A stretch of DNA of 8,016 nt from Deltaproteobacteria bacterium. Lineage in GTDB: Bacteria > Desulfobacterota_D > UBA1144 > Nemesobacterales > N074bin48. The stretch lies in NCBI GenBank assembly GCA_004356685.1, contig SMWS01000103.1, forward strand, positions 1-8,016, read 5' to 3'. Positions 1 through 6,588 of this stretch are shown here, one piece after another (within the stretch, counting starts at the first letter, position 1; each line of letters starts with the position of its first letter). The notes under the pieces are model-generated. The model was not told where the DNA came from. It worked only from the letters and a program-made list of their open reading frames with translations, and made no database searches. A program made the position numbers and the translations under genes.

Positions 1-150
1 AGATCTAGTTTAGAAAAGGCTTTAAAACTCACATTGGATAAATATATAAAAACAATTATTGACAAAAAATTCCCTCTATCTGAAACTGCCGCAGCACATA
101 AACACATTGAAAACCGCGCGCAGTTTGGCAAGGTTATAATTAATCCGTAA
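1..150 (+). CDS. C-terminal fragment of a quinone oxidoreductase / zinc-type alcohol dehydrogenase (MDR superfamily)
   Basis: Only the last 49 codons and the TAA stop lie in the window; the start is off the left edge. The tail FPLSETAAAHKHIENRAQFG followed by KVIINP matches the conserved end of NADPH:quinone reductases and related medium-chain dehydrogenases. There the pattern 'FPL.EA.EAH..le.r...GKvvl.p' closes the catalytic domain after the NAD(P)-binding Rossmann fold. Members reduce quinones or enones, or oxidise alcohols, in the cytoplasm using NAD(P)H. The fragment lacks the cofactor and metal sites, so substrate and zinc dependence cannot be judged. It converges with the minus-strand cluster ending at 217. 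I see no clear terminator hairpin in the 66 bp between them. Family assignment is fairly secure; the exact enzyme is not. Confidence 0.78.
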   Translation, partial: RSSLEKALKLTLDKYIKTIIDKKFPLSETAAAHKHIENRAQFGKVIINP

Positions 151-216
151 AACTATTAATTGAAAGGATAAATCAAAAATATTAAAATCTACAATACTTA
201 TTTGAATGTTTTTTTA

Positions 217-375
217 TTAAAATAATAGAAAACCCAAAAAACGATATATGGCATACCAAATTTCGGTAAGTCTATTATATCCAGCCAAATAATGATTTAG
301 TATGAAATACAGGTGTACTGAAGTAAAAAGTACAATAACGAAAAATAATATATGATTTTCAAATGTTTTAATCAT
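217..375 (-). CDS. Small hydrophobic membrane protein, 52 aa, unknown function
   Basis: This short frame starts at ATG 375-373 and ends at TAA 219-217. Its start overlaps the stop of the preceding glycosyltransferase-like gene as ATGA (375-372), the usual arrangement for translational coupling. No separate Shine-Dalgarno site is visible, which agrees with coupling. The protein starts MIKTFENH and then has one clear hydrophobic segment at about residues 9-28 (ILFFVIVLFTSVHLYFIL), a short polar stretch (NHYLAGYNRLTE), and an aromatic hydrophobic end (YAIYRFLGFLLF). I do not recognise a family. It could be a small partner of the glycosyltransferase, a free-standing membrane peptide, or a chance ORF in AT-rich DNA. 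The exact overlap, the membrane-like composition and the tandem stop (TAATAA) favour a real gene. Confidence 0.5.
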   Translation of the reverse strand: MIKTFENHILFFVIVLFTSVHLYFILNHYLAGYNRLTEIWYAIYRFLGFLLF

Positions 376-2564
376 ATTTTAGAATTAAAATATAATATTA
401 TTTCCTCATTTTTTTTAAATACTATTTTGCCGATCACTTTAGAATCATAACCCTTAAATGTCTTATTGATGCTGTAGAACATAGTAATATTACTGTTTTC
501 AATAAATTGGGTTTCTTTATCAACCGGTAAAACATGGACCGGATTATTAATTTCATCAATCATATTTAAATATTGAAAGCCCATACCATAATAGCTGGAA
601 GTAATTATGGGTGCGCCATTATTAACCTTATTTTTGAACCTTGAAGCAACCTTAATTTCGTAATCGTAGTAGTTTTCATAATGCCTAATAAGTGAGTTTG
701 AGATAATGCTATTTTTTTCTAAAAAATCTTTATGTAAATACAAATACGCTTTTTCTGCCAAATCTATTAATTTATAATTGTTGTTATTTAATACCTCATC
801 TATTGTTATTTTCTTTCCGTAATATTTTACATTTTCTTCATCATGAATAAGATAAATAAATGCATCTGGCAATTTCGATTTATCTTCTTTAAAATTCCAG
901 ACCCTGTTTTGAAGTCTGCTGCCATAAATAGGTCCAGCGTAATCAAGAACACTGCTGGCAAAATAGCAGTCTAATCCTTTTCGATAGTTTAAAGTTATGT
1001 AGTCTAAAGTTTCCCATAAAAACGAAGAGCTGGATGACGCAAACCGGAGATATCTCATTTGCGAATAATCTTTTTTGCTCAATATGTCATAAATCGGAAT
1101 ATCAATTGCATATGAAGGCAGCTTTGCTCTAGCAAGCTGGAATGTTGATAGAAATGAAAAAACACAGCAGCTCAGAAGAATAGTATTTTTATATATTTTC
1201 TGTGATTCAAATTCTTCAATTAATTTTCCAACGGCTAAAATGCCAATACCAATCATAAAAATTGTGAGTCTTGGAGATCTATGAAATTTGAATGAAGGGA
1301 CAAGGAATAAAAATAGAAAGCCAGTTAATAATTGAAGTAAAATAAAAATGTTAACAGATCTAGATCTGTTTTTTATCATTATAGATTTTATAAAGAAATA
1401 GATCCAGCTTGGGATTGCAATTCCCCAAAATATAATTCCATACCCTCCGTGAAATGATCCAATGCCTGTATCATAAAGAAACAGCCCAAATATCTCTTTG
1501 AATTTATTTACTATATATAGAATATTTAGAGAGCTAATGCTTAAAAACTCCCTGGATTCAGTAAAAATTTCCATAGGGAATACAGGGTTTCCTAAAACTA
1601 AATAATTTCGTAAATACCAATAACATGAGAATATTGAGATTAAGAGAAAATAAATTAATATTTCTCGAGAGTTTTTTCGTATTAACTTAGGAAAAATTAC
1701 TGTTTGCAGGATTATTGCTGTTAAGATCATTGTATACTTCATCCCTAGAATTAAACCTATAGATATCCCGGCTAAAAATAAATATGTTGATATTTGGGTA
1801 GAATAAAATCGAATAGAGAAATAAAGGCTGACAAGAAAGAGAACGCTTACAATTAAATCAATATATGCTACGCCAGCTTGAGTCAGTACAACAGGGCTAA
1901 AAAAAAAGATAAGACCTATAAAAATTGAGGTTTCCCTTTTTAATGATAGTTGTCTTGAAAGAACATAAATTACAGAGATTCCGTATATTCCATAAAAAAA
2001 TTGTACCAGGCCTATTGGGATTAAATTCTTAAAGAACACCGTAGGCCACAGGAATAAGAGTTCTGCATTCATTGGAAATGCAACATGCCCACGATACTCA
2101 ACAGGAAGCAGGAATATCTTTTGATGATAAATATATTCAAATACTGCAGGAAGATGATAGGTGAGGTCATCAATGCCTCTCGGAGGGAGCAATATAGCCG
2201 ATAAGAATAACCAAAAACTTACAAGAGATAATAATAAGAACAGAAATATTATGTAAGGTGAATTTATAGACTTTAGATTACTCTTTAGGGAAATATAATC
2301 ATCTGTTAAATAAGCTTTAATATTTCTTTGTTTTCTAAAAACTACAAATATTATGATGAGAGCGATAGCTGTGTTTAATAAAATTAAGTAGTTAACTGTT
2401 AATATTTCCAGAGTACCCAGTACAAGTTCACTTAAAATTATTTGAGCTGTAGTAAGGAGTACTGTAGCTACTAACTTCTCGGAAATAGAGGTAAGCTTTT
2501 TATTAATTAATAACAAATAAAATGACAAAAAAATCAGAAGGTTAGTTACGAAAAAAATTATCAT
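372..2564 (-). CDS. GT-C type integral membrane glycosyltransferase-like protein (GT39/PMT-like)
   Basis: A 730-residue multi-pass membrane protein. The first 480 residues or so carry about ten or more hydrophobic helices. After the third or fourth helix, the motif PPRGIDDLTYHLP (residues 127-139, acidic pair D132/D133) sits where GT-C enzymes place the catalytic acidic residues of the first extracytoplasmic loop. Other family-like blocks are FPMNAELLFLW (163-173) and LRNYLVLGNPVFP (318-330). Such enzymes transfer a sugar from a polyprenyl-phosphate donor to a lipid, glycan or protein on the outer face of the inner membrane. Residues of about 480-730 form a mostly soluble, Tyr/Asn-rich tail, probably periplasmic. 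The start follows the pseudopeptidase stop by 5 bp; a GAGGA sequence lies about 15 nt upstream, further than usual. Acceptor and donor are unknown. Class assignment is good, activity unproven. Confidence 0.75.
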   Translation of the reverse strand: MIIFFVTNLLIFLSFYLLLINKKLTSISEKLVATVLLTTAQIILSELVLGTLEILTVNYLILLNTAIALIIIFVVFRKQRNIKAYLTDDYISLKSNLKSINSPYIIFLFLLLSLVSFWLFLSAILLPPRGIDDLTYHLPAVFEYIYHQKIFLLPVEYRGHVAFPMNAELLFLWPTVFFKNLIPIGLVQFFYGIYGISVIYVLSRQLSLKRETSIFIGLIFFFSPVVLTQAGVAYIDLIVSVLFLVSLYFSIRFYSTQISTYLFLAGISIGLILGMKYTMILTAIILQTVIFPKLIRKNSREILIYFLLISIFSCYWYLRNYLVLGNPVFPMEIFTESREFLSISSLNILYIVNKFKEIFGLFLYDTGIGSFHGGYGIIFWGIAIPSWIYFFIKSIMIKNRSRSVNIFILLQLLTGFLFLFLVPSFKFHRSPRLTIFMIGIGILAVGKLIEEFESQKIYKNTILLSCCVFSFLSTFQLARAKLPSYAIDIPIYDILSKKDYSQMRYLRFASSSSSFLWETLDYITLNYRKGLDCYFASSVLDYAGPIYGSRLQNRVWNFKEDKSKLPDAFIYLIHDEENVKYYGKKITIDEVLNNNNYKLIDLAEKAYLYLHKDFLEKNSIISNSLIRHYENYYDYEIKVASRFKNKVNNGAPIITSSYYGMGFQYLNMIDEINNPVHVLPVDKETQFIENSNITMFYSINKTFKGYDSKVIGKIVFKKNEEIILYFNSKI

Positions 2565-2569
2565 TTATT

Positions 2570-4048
2570 CTAAAAAATATCCTCAAAAGTACTAATTAGT
2601 TTTGAGTTGTTTATGTCTTTAATTCCTATTATCTCTTCAAGCTTGCTACCGGTTAGATCAGAACACATTTCCCACCATTTCATTAATTGATTCCCAGTAT
2701 CTGGTTCTCTCCACCATTGGTCATCAAATTTATCTCGCAGAAATTCTTTAATATTTGTTTCAATTAGCCAGGCTCTATAACTTATATATGGATTTATATC
2801 ACTGAGCACTAAATCAAACAACACAGTATTTTCATTTGGCTTAACAAACATATTAGTTAGATATATTTCAGATATTTGTGATAAAGAATCATAGATACTA
2901 CTGTTTTCATTAATAATTCTAAATAACAGCACATTTACACACAAATTTCTCAAGTATGCCAACTTTTTTAAATATAATAATTCTATAAAATTGTTATCGG
3001 TATCAATTTTCAGATATCTCTCTAACCACTTTTTCTCAAACACAAAATCCTGAAAAAGTATTTTAAATGTTTCCAGAGTGATTGGATCGATTAGCCTTTT
3101 GTTTTCAAATGTTTCATCAACATTTATTGAACTAAAAAATAGAGATTTACCAAGCTCACCCAATATAGATTCATAATCTTGGATGGTTTTAATTCTGTAT
3201 ATAGATACGAATATTTTATCAGGTATTTGAGCTGGATAGGATTTGGCCTGCCCGTTTTTTGAGGCTCTGTTAACGAGGTCAAAACTTATTGAGTCACTTA
3301 AATTCATCCCAATTTCAAAAAGAAATTGAGTGGATAATTTTAGAAGCGAAGTTTGCTTAAAATAGTCTTTGAATTCAAAAGAGTTAAATAAAAATAATGA
3401 GTCTTCATAGCTAGCATCTTTTATCTGTATATCCAGTTTGTTTTTAAGATGCCACCTAAATAAATCTTTATATATGTATTCGGTATCATTTAGAAATTCT
3501 TTGCAAAGATTTTTTACTTGTTCAATATCTATTTTATTGAGATCACGTGTTTGATCTAAATAATTATTAAATCCTAATGCCTTTGAAGTTTGATTTTTAT
3601 TTTCAATTATGAGATGAATTCCAGCAAGGAATTCATCGGTTAATTCTTTATATCTTTGACTTAATTTTTTCCTGTTTTCTCTTTTCCTTTCTGTTTTGAT
3701 ATTAGAAAATAAATTAAATAAATTCATCTCTTTATTATCAGATTTTTTAGTCTGGATGTTGAATTCATTTTTTAAATTTTCGATAGAATCAAAGCTATTA
3801 TTAGTTTTTAGAAGTTCAGAAAGAAAAATTTTAAACAGCCTTATCTTTTCGTGTTCATTTTCTGAGTATTTATTACTATCAAGATTTTTAAAAATGTTTA
3901 TATCAAACAATTCTCTATGGTTATATAAAATATCTTTTGAGTTAGACATTTTATTAATGCCGGAATCAAACAGGTAATTATCATAATATAATTTGTTGAG
4001 CAGTGATTCTGCCGATTCAGCAAATTCTATATCTATCTTAAAATTCAT
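2570..4048 (-). CDS. M3-like (oligoendopeptidase F-related) metallopeptidase homologue with lost zinc motif, probable pseudoenzyme
   Basis: A 492-residue, charged, mostly helical protein with no signal peptide or membrane helix, so probably cytoplasmic. Its layout follows the roughly 500-residue M3-like gluzincins. It has an N-terminal helical region, a block KALGFNNYLDQTRDL (156-170), KEFLNDTEYIYKDLF (183-197), and then YPAQIPDKIFVSIYR (271-285), which precedes the active site in homologues. Active members have HEXXH about ten residues later. Here the aligned residues are G297-E-L-G-K301, so both zinc-binding histidines are gone. The glutamate E298 and the likely third ligand E326 (in DPITLETF) remain. 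The C-terminal INPYISYRAWLIE and DQWWREPDTGNQLMKWW blocks also fit the family. A catalytic role is therefore unlikely; scaffold, peptide-binding or regulatory functions are possible. It lies 26 bp after the transporter and 5 bp before the glycosyltransferase. The fold call rests on remembered family patterns. Confidence 0.72.
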   Translation of the reverse strand: MNFKIDIEFAESAESLLNKLYYDNYLFDSGINKMSNSKDILYNHRELFDINIFKNLDSNKYSENEHEKIRLFKIFLSELLKTNNSFDSIENLKNEFNIQTKKSDNKEMNLFNLFSNIKTERKRENRKKLSQRYKELTDEFLAGIHLIIENKNQTSKALGFNNYLDQTRDLNKIDIEQVKNLCKEFLNDTEYIYKDLFRWHLKNKLDIQIKDASYEDSLFLFNSFEFKDYFKQTSLLKLSTQFLFEIGMNLSDSISFDLVNRASKNGQAKSYPAQIPDKIFVSIYRIKTIQDYESILGELGKSLFFSSINVDETFENKRLIDPITLETFKILFQDFVFEKKWLERYLKIDTDNNFIELLYLKKLAYLRNLCVNVLLFRIINENSSIYDSLSQISEIYLTNMFVKPNENTVLFDLVLSDINPYISYRAWLIETNIKEFLRDKFDDQWWREPDTGNQLMKWWEMCSDLTGSKLEEIIGIKDINNSKLISTFEDIF

Positions 4049-4074
4049 ATTTTTGTTACCATTTTAATAATAAG

Positions 4075-5319
4075 CTAGCTAAGAGAAAGCTTCTTTACTG
4101 GTTTTTTTATAAAAAACGTTAGAAATGCGGCAAAATAGCAAAATATTATCGCTATAAGAAAAGGGTAAAAATAACTTCCAGTCCTATCAAAAAGATATCC
4201 GGCCAGTATAGGACCGCTTATAGCAGCTACCGAGAATGATGTTCCAAAAAACCCATAAATAGACCCAAGAGCTTTTAAACCGTAAAAGTCTCCTAAAAGC
4301 ATAGGAAAAATTGGGACCCATCCACTGTAAAAGAAACCGAATAATAAACCAAACAGATAGTAGTATTGTATATCATTTGTGAGCAGCAATATCAGTATTG
4401 AACTGCCTTGTACAAAAAAACATATTAATAATACGCGTTCACTTCTAATTCGTTCAGTTAAAATTCCTGAGAGAACAATTCTTCCAACTATGCTTCCCAA
4501 ACCTATGGCTGCAAGGGCGCCTGAAGCGAGTAATTCGGGAATTCCAACATGTATTTCGTAGTTAAAAAGATGGGTGATAATAATTAGAAAAGTCAGAAAA
4601 CCAAACAGCCACATTACATATAAAAGCCAGAACACTGGGGTCTTAATTGCTTCCTTTGCTTTCCAGTCCTGATTGTTATCTGATGTTAGATTTGAGTTTT
4701 GTGGGTCAGAGCTAATATCCTCAGCCCCATAAGGTTTTAAATTCTTATCACTTGGGCTCTTTCTCAGCAGCAGTGATGCAAATATTGCAATAAACATAAA
4801 AGCGGATAAGCCAAAAAATGCATTAGATATACCATTATTAATGATTAACCAGGTGGTAAGGGGAGGAACAAACAGTCCGCTAAGCGGTACACCTGTTGTA
4901 ATAATTCCTATTGCAAGCGATCTTTTTTTAATAAACCATCTGCTTATCAGGGTAACACATGTTATATATAAAACCCCGTCTCCGATGCCTATCAAAACAC
5001 CAAAATATAAAAACAGTTCGAGCTTTGTGTCGGCAAATCCCGATAATAGCAGCCCGACTGCGCATATTAAACCACCAGAAAATATTATTATCCTTGGGTC
5101 GTATTTATCTACAAGCCTTCCTGAAATTGCAAGTGAAAAAGCGAGAACAAATGACCTGAGGGCATAAATGGACGACCCTCCTGCCTCGGATAAACTAAAC
5201 TTATCATTTAGACTGGGAAGAAATATTCCAAAAGAGTATAAGAGCAGTCCATCGAGTATGATGAGTATCAGCGATGCACCTACTATATACCAACCGTAGA
5301 ATATATTGTTCTTAGCCAT
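4075..5319 (-). CDS. MFS transporter, oxalate:formate antiporter / monocarboxylate transporter-like
   Basis: A 414-residue protein of about twelve hydrophobic segments, the normal length for the major facilitator superfamily. The start MAKNNIFYGWYIVGAS carries the FYGWYIV signature common at the beginning of OFA and bacterial MCT-like carriers. The loop 2-3 motif is GRLVDKYDPR (67-76, D71 and R76). RWFIKKRSLAIGIITTG (127-143) matches the family's 'RWF..RR.lA.G....G' block. A charged cytoplasmic loop (about 186-226) separates the two six-helix halves, and a second motif-A-like GRIVLSGILTERI (279-291) follows. The protein would move a small organic anion across the inner membrane, driven by a gradient or by exchange; the substrate cannot be told from sequence. 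It appears to be the first gene of the leftward cluster. The start has no clear Shine-Dalgarno site but is supported by the N-terminal motif. Confidence 0.87.
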   Translation of the reverse strand: MAKNNIFYGWYIVGASLILIILDGLLLYSFGIFLPSLNDKFSLSEAGGSSIYALRSFVLAFSLAISGRLVDKYDPRIIIFSGGLICAVGLLLSGFADTKLELFLYFGVLIGIGDGVLYITCVTLISRWFIKKRSLAIGIITTGVPLSGLFVPPLTTWLIINNGISNAFFGLSAFMFIAIFASLLLRKSPSDKNLKPYGAEDISSDPQNSNLTSDNNQDWKAKEAIKTPVFWLLYVMWLFGFLTFLIIITHLFNYEIHVGIPELLASGALAAIGLGSIVGRIVLSGILTERIRSERVLLICFFVQGSSILILLLTNDIQYYYLFGLLFGFFYSGWVPIFPMLLGDFYGLKALGSIYGFFGTSFSVAAISGPILAGYLFDRTGSYFYPFLIAIIFCYFAAFLTFFIKKPVKKLSLS

Positions 5320-5446
5320 TCAGGTATGAATAATATTATTAAAGAGGATTAAAAACTCAGATTTTAAGTGAGTATGGAAGATCAGGCAAGTTCTTATTTT
5401 CAAACATCACAAATAATCATTGAACTAAACATATTTTTTTTGATTT

Positions 5447-5474
5447 TTGCTTAATATTACATAACATTGATAAT
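5447..5474 (+). promoter_or_regulatory. Possible sigma70-type promoter for the zinc-ribbon/sodC pair
   Basis: TTGCTT (5447-5452) and GATAAT (5469-5474) are separated by 16 bp and resemble -35 and -10 boxes (four and five matches to consensus). The -10 box ends 27 nt before the start codon at 5502, leaving a short leader that contains the Shine-Dalgarno site. The surrounding DNA is very AT-rich, so chance matches are common. Confidence 0.35.
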
Positions 5475-5488
5475 AAAATTAAATTTAT

Positions 5489-5494
5489 AAAGGA
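5489..5494 (+). promoter_or_regulatory. Ribosome binding site of the zinc-ribbon gene
   Basis: AAAGGA lies 7 nt before ATG 5502, good spacing for a Shine-Dalgarno site. It fixes that ATG as the start of the zinc-ribbon gene. Confidence 0.7.
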
Positions 5495-5501
5495 AAAAAT
5501 T

Positions 5502-5930
5502 ATGGAAGATAATGCCGATAGATTCGATAAGTTTAAGGCTGGCTTTAGTAGAGGACTTAGAATAGTAAATGTGAGATCAAAAGAAGCTTATGTAGTATTA
5601 AAAACAAAAAACCAGATTCAGGGGAAAAACAGGTATAAAAAGAAATTGATAGAGGAGCTTGGAAATGCCGTCTTCAGGACATTTAAGCATAAAGGCAATA
5701 TCAGTGAAGATAGTATTAAAAATAAATGCAGCGATATATTGAATTTAGAATCAGAAATAGATGATATGAATGAAGAGATAAAAAATATACATGAAAATGC
5801 TCTCAAAGATCTTGGAAAATTAAAAGCTATCACAAAGCCCAGTGAAGTTACAAAATGTGAATGCGGCACCGAGGTAAAAGGGGATTTGAAAAAATGTCCT
5901 GAGTGCGGGAAACAATTGAATCAAAATTAG
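5502..5930 (+). CDS. Coiled-coil protein with C-terminal zinc ribbon, function unknown
   Basis: A 142-residue soluble protein. Residues 1-45 are basic and start MEDNADRFDKFKAGFSRGL. Residues of about 44-110 are Lys/Glu-rich helix with heptad-like spacing (NLESEIDDMNEEIKNIHENA at 81-100), suggesting a coiled coil. The end carries C119-E-C121-G and C132-P-E-C135-G, a C-x-C then C-x2-C zinc knuckle pair separated by ten residues, typical of small zinc-ribbon proteins. There is no signal peptide, so it is cytoplasmic, unlike the product of its partner gene. It is followed after 17 bp by sodC, so the two are probably cotranscribed. The zinc ribbon could bind protein or nucleic acid or merely stabilise the C terminus. 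I do not recognise a named family. Confidence 0.82.
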   Translation: MEDNADRFDKFKAGFSRGLRIVNVRSKEAYVVLKTKNQIQGKNRYKKKLIEELGNAVFRTFKHKGNISEDSIKNKCSDILNLESEIDDMNEEIKNIHENALKDLGKLKAITKPSEVTKCECGTEVKGDLKKCPECGKQLNQN

Positions 5931-5936
5931 AATAAA

Positions 5937-5943
5937 GGGGGAG
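5937..5943 (+). promoter_or_regulatory. Strong ribosome binding site of sodC
   Basis: GGGGGAG lies 4 nt before ATG 5948, in the 17-bp gap after the zinc-ribbon stop. It is the clearest Shine-Dalgarno site in the window and supports efficient independent initiation of sodC on a shared transcript. Confidence 0.75.
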
Positions 5944-5947
5944 TTTT

Positions 5948-6469
5948 ATGAAAATTATACTAATTGCTGTTTTTTCGATTATTTATTTAAGTATGCAAAG
6001 TTCTTTTGCAGAAATTCCGATAGTGGCTAAATCTAAAATTAAAAACAATTCAGGAGAAATAGTGGGTCTGGCTTCATTTATTGAAAGTAGTGAGGGCGTA
6101 AATATTGCCGTGCTGGTGCAAAGTTTAACCCCGGGGCTTCATGGTATTCATATTCATCAAATAGGCAAATGTAATAAGCCTGATTTTAAATCTGCAGGCG
6201 GGCATTTTAATCCATACAGTATGAGCCACGGCACAAAAAATCCTAAGGGGTATCATGTTGGTGATTTAGCAAACATTTATATAAAGCCAGATGGAACAGG
6301 CTCACTTCTTATTACTTCACACCTTTCTACGCTAGAACATGGAATTAATTCACTTTTAAAAGAAGAGGGTACTTCCATTGTTATTCATTCAGGTCCCGAT
6401 GACTTAATTTCCGATCCAAGTGGAAATGCAGGAAAGAGAGTAGCTTGCGGTGTTATTAAGAAACTATAA
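5948..6469 (+). CDS. sodC: Periplasmic Cu,Zn superoxide dismutase
   Basis: A 173-residue precursor that converts superoxide to oxygen and hydrogen peroxide in the periplasm, or as an exported protein. A signal peptide covers residues 1-21 (hydrophobic core IILIAVFSIIYL, likely cleavage after SSFA). All metal ligands are visible. Copper is bound by H68 and H70 (GIHIHQIGKC), H86 (SAGGHFNP) and H147 (VIHSGPDD). Zinc is bound by the bridging H86, H94 (SHG), H103 and D106 (YHVGD). The structural disulfide pair is C75 and C167 (RVACGVI), and the active-site arginine is R164. The length is normal for bacterial SodC and no key residue is missing, so the enzyme should be active. The sequence GLHGIHIHQIGKC and the DPSGNAGKRVACG block are near-diagnostic. 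It sits downstream of the zinc-ribbon gene and ends facing the HD-GYP gene. Confidence 0.96.
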   Translation: MKIILIAVFSIIYLSMQSSFAEIPIVAKSKIKNNSGEIVGLASFIESSEGVNIAVLVQSLTPGLHGIHIHQIGKCNKPDFKSAGGHFNPYSMSHGTKNPKGYHVGDLANIYIKPDGTGSLLITSHLSTLEHGINSLLKEEGTSIVIHSGPDDLISDPSGNAGKRVACGVIKKL

Positions 6470-6495
6470 TAGATCCAGTTCTATGGTTTTTTTTT
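6469..6495 (+). terminator. Weak possible terminator after sodC
   Basis: ATAGA (6469-6473) can pair with TCTAT (6480-6484) around a six-base loop, followed by GG and a run of nine T (6487-6495). The T-run position fits an intrinsic terminator overlapping the sodC stop, but the stem is short and AT-rich, so stability is doubtful. The remaining bases up to 6588 hold no gene I can support and no better hairpin for the converging minus-strand gene. Confidence 0.33.
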
Positions 6496-6588
6496 ATTAG
6501 CATGTTTATTAACAAAAGGCTTAAAGCTTATTGTGAATTTGTAAAATAGGACTTTTAACTAAGAAATAACCACGGATTACATAAATAT

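Larger units (their letters stand above)
5320..5501. other. Divergent intergenic region between the MFS gene and the zinc-ribbon/sodC pair
   Basis: These 182 bp lie between two diverging starts, so they should hold promoters for both directions. The only reasonable sigma70-like match I see is rightward (5447-5474, listed separately). On the minus strand there is AT-rich sequence with TAATAATATTATT about 10-25 nt before the transporter start, but no convincing -35 partner. A 26-codon + strand frame at 5374 has no support. No operator palindrome stands out. Confidence 0.5.

Noticed and set aside
1..6. AGATCT sites at the window start, near 1264 and 1356, and near the right end (about 7987)
   Set aside because: Scattered six-base sites in AT-rich DNA are expected; nothing indicates cloning junctions or mobile element ends.
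358..371. 14-base repeat TTCAAATGTTTTAA shared with 6598-6611
   Set aside because: Both copies encode K-T-F-E on the minus strand near gene ends in AT-rich DNA; only two copies with no extended similarity, so coincidence is the simplest explanation.
3696..3977. 93-codon + strand frame antisense to the M3-like gene
   Set aside because: It lies wholly within a gene with clear family motifs on the other strand, has no ribosome site, and its hydrophobic composition is what the antisense of a Lys/Asn/Glu-rich gene gives.
4841..5167. Overlapping + strand frames opposite the transporter gene
   Set aside because: The opposite strand carries conserved MFS motifs throughout this stretch; the + strand products show no recognisable motifs and no ribosome sites.
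5374..5454. 26-codon + strand frame starting ATGGAAGAT, the same nine bases that start the zinc-ribbon gene
   Set aside because: It is too short, lacks a proper ribosome site, and overlaps the candidate promoter; the nine-base identity is probably chance.
5618..5869. 83-codon minus-strand frame opposite the zinc-ribbon gene
   Set aside because: It is a shadow of the zinc-ribbon gene, which has a good ribosome site and a zinc motif; the phenylalanine/serine-rich product is typical of antisense of AAA/GAA-rich coding.
6519..6536. GGCTTAAAGCTTATT near the sodC/HD-GYP junction as a bidirectional terminator
   Set aside because: GCTT and AAGC are adjacent, leaving no room for a hairpin loop, and there is no suitable T-run beside it.
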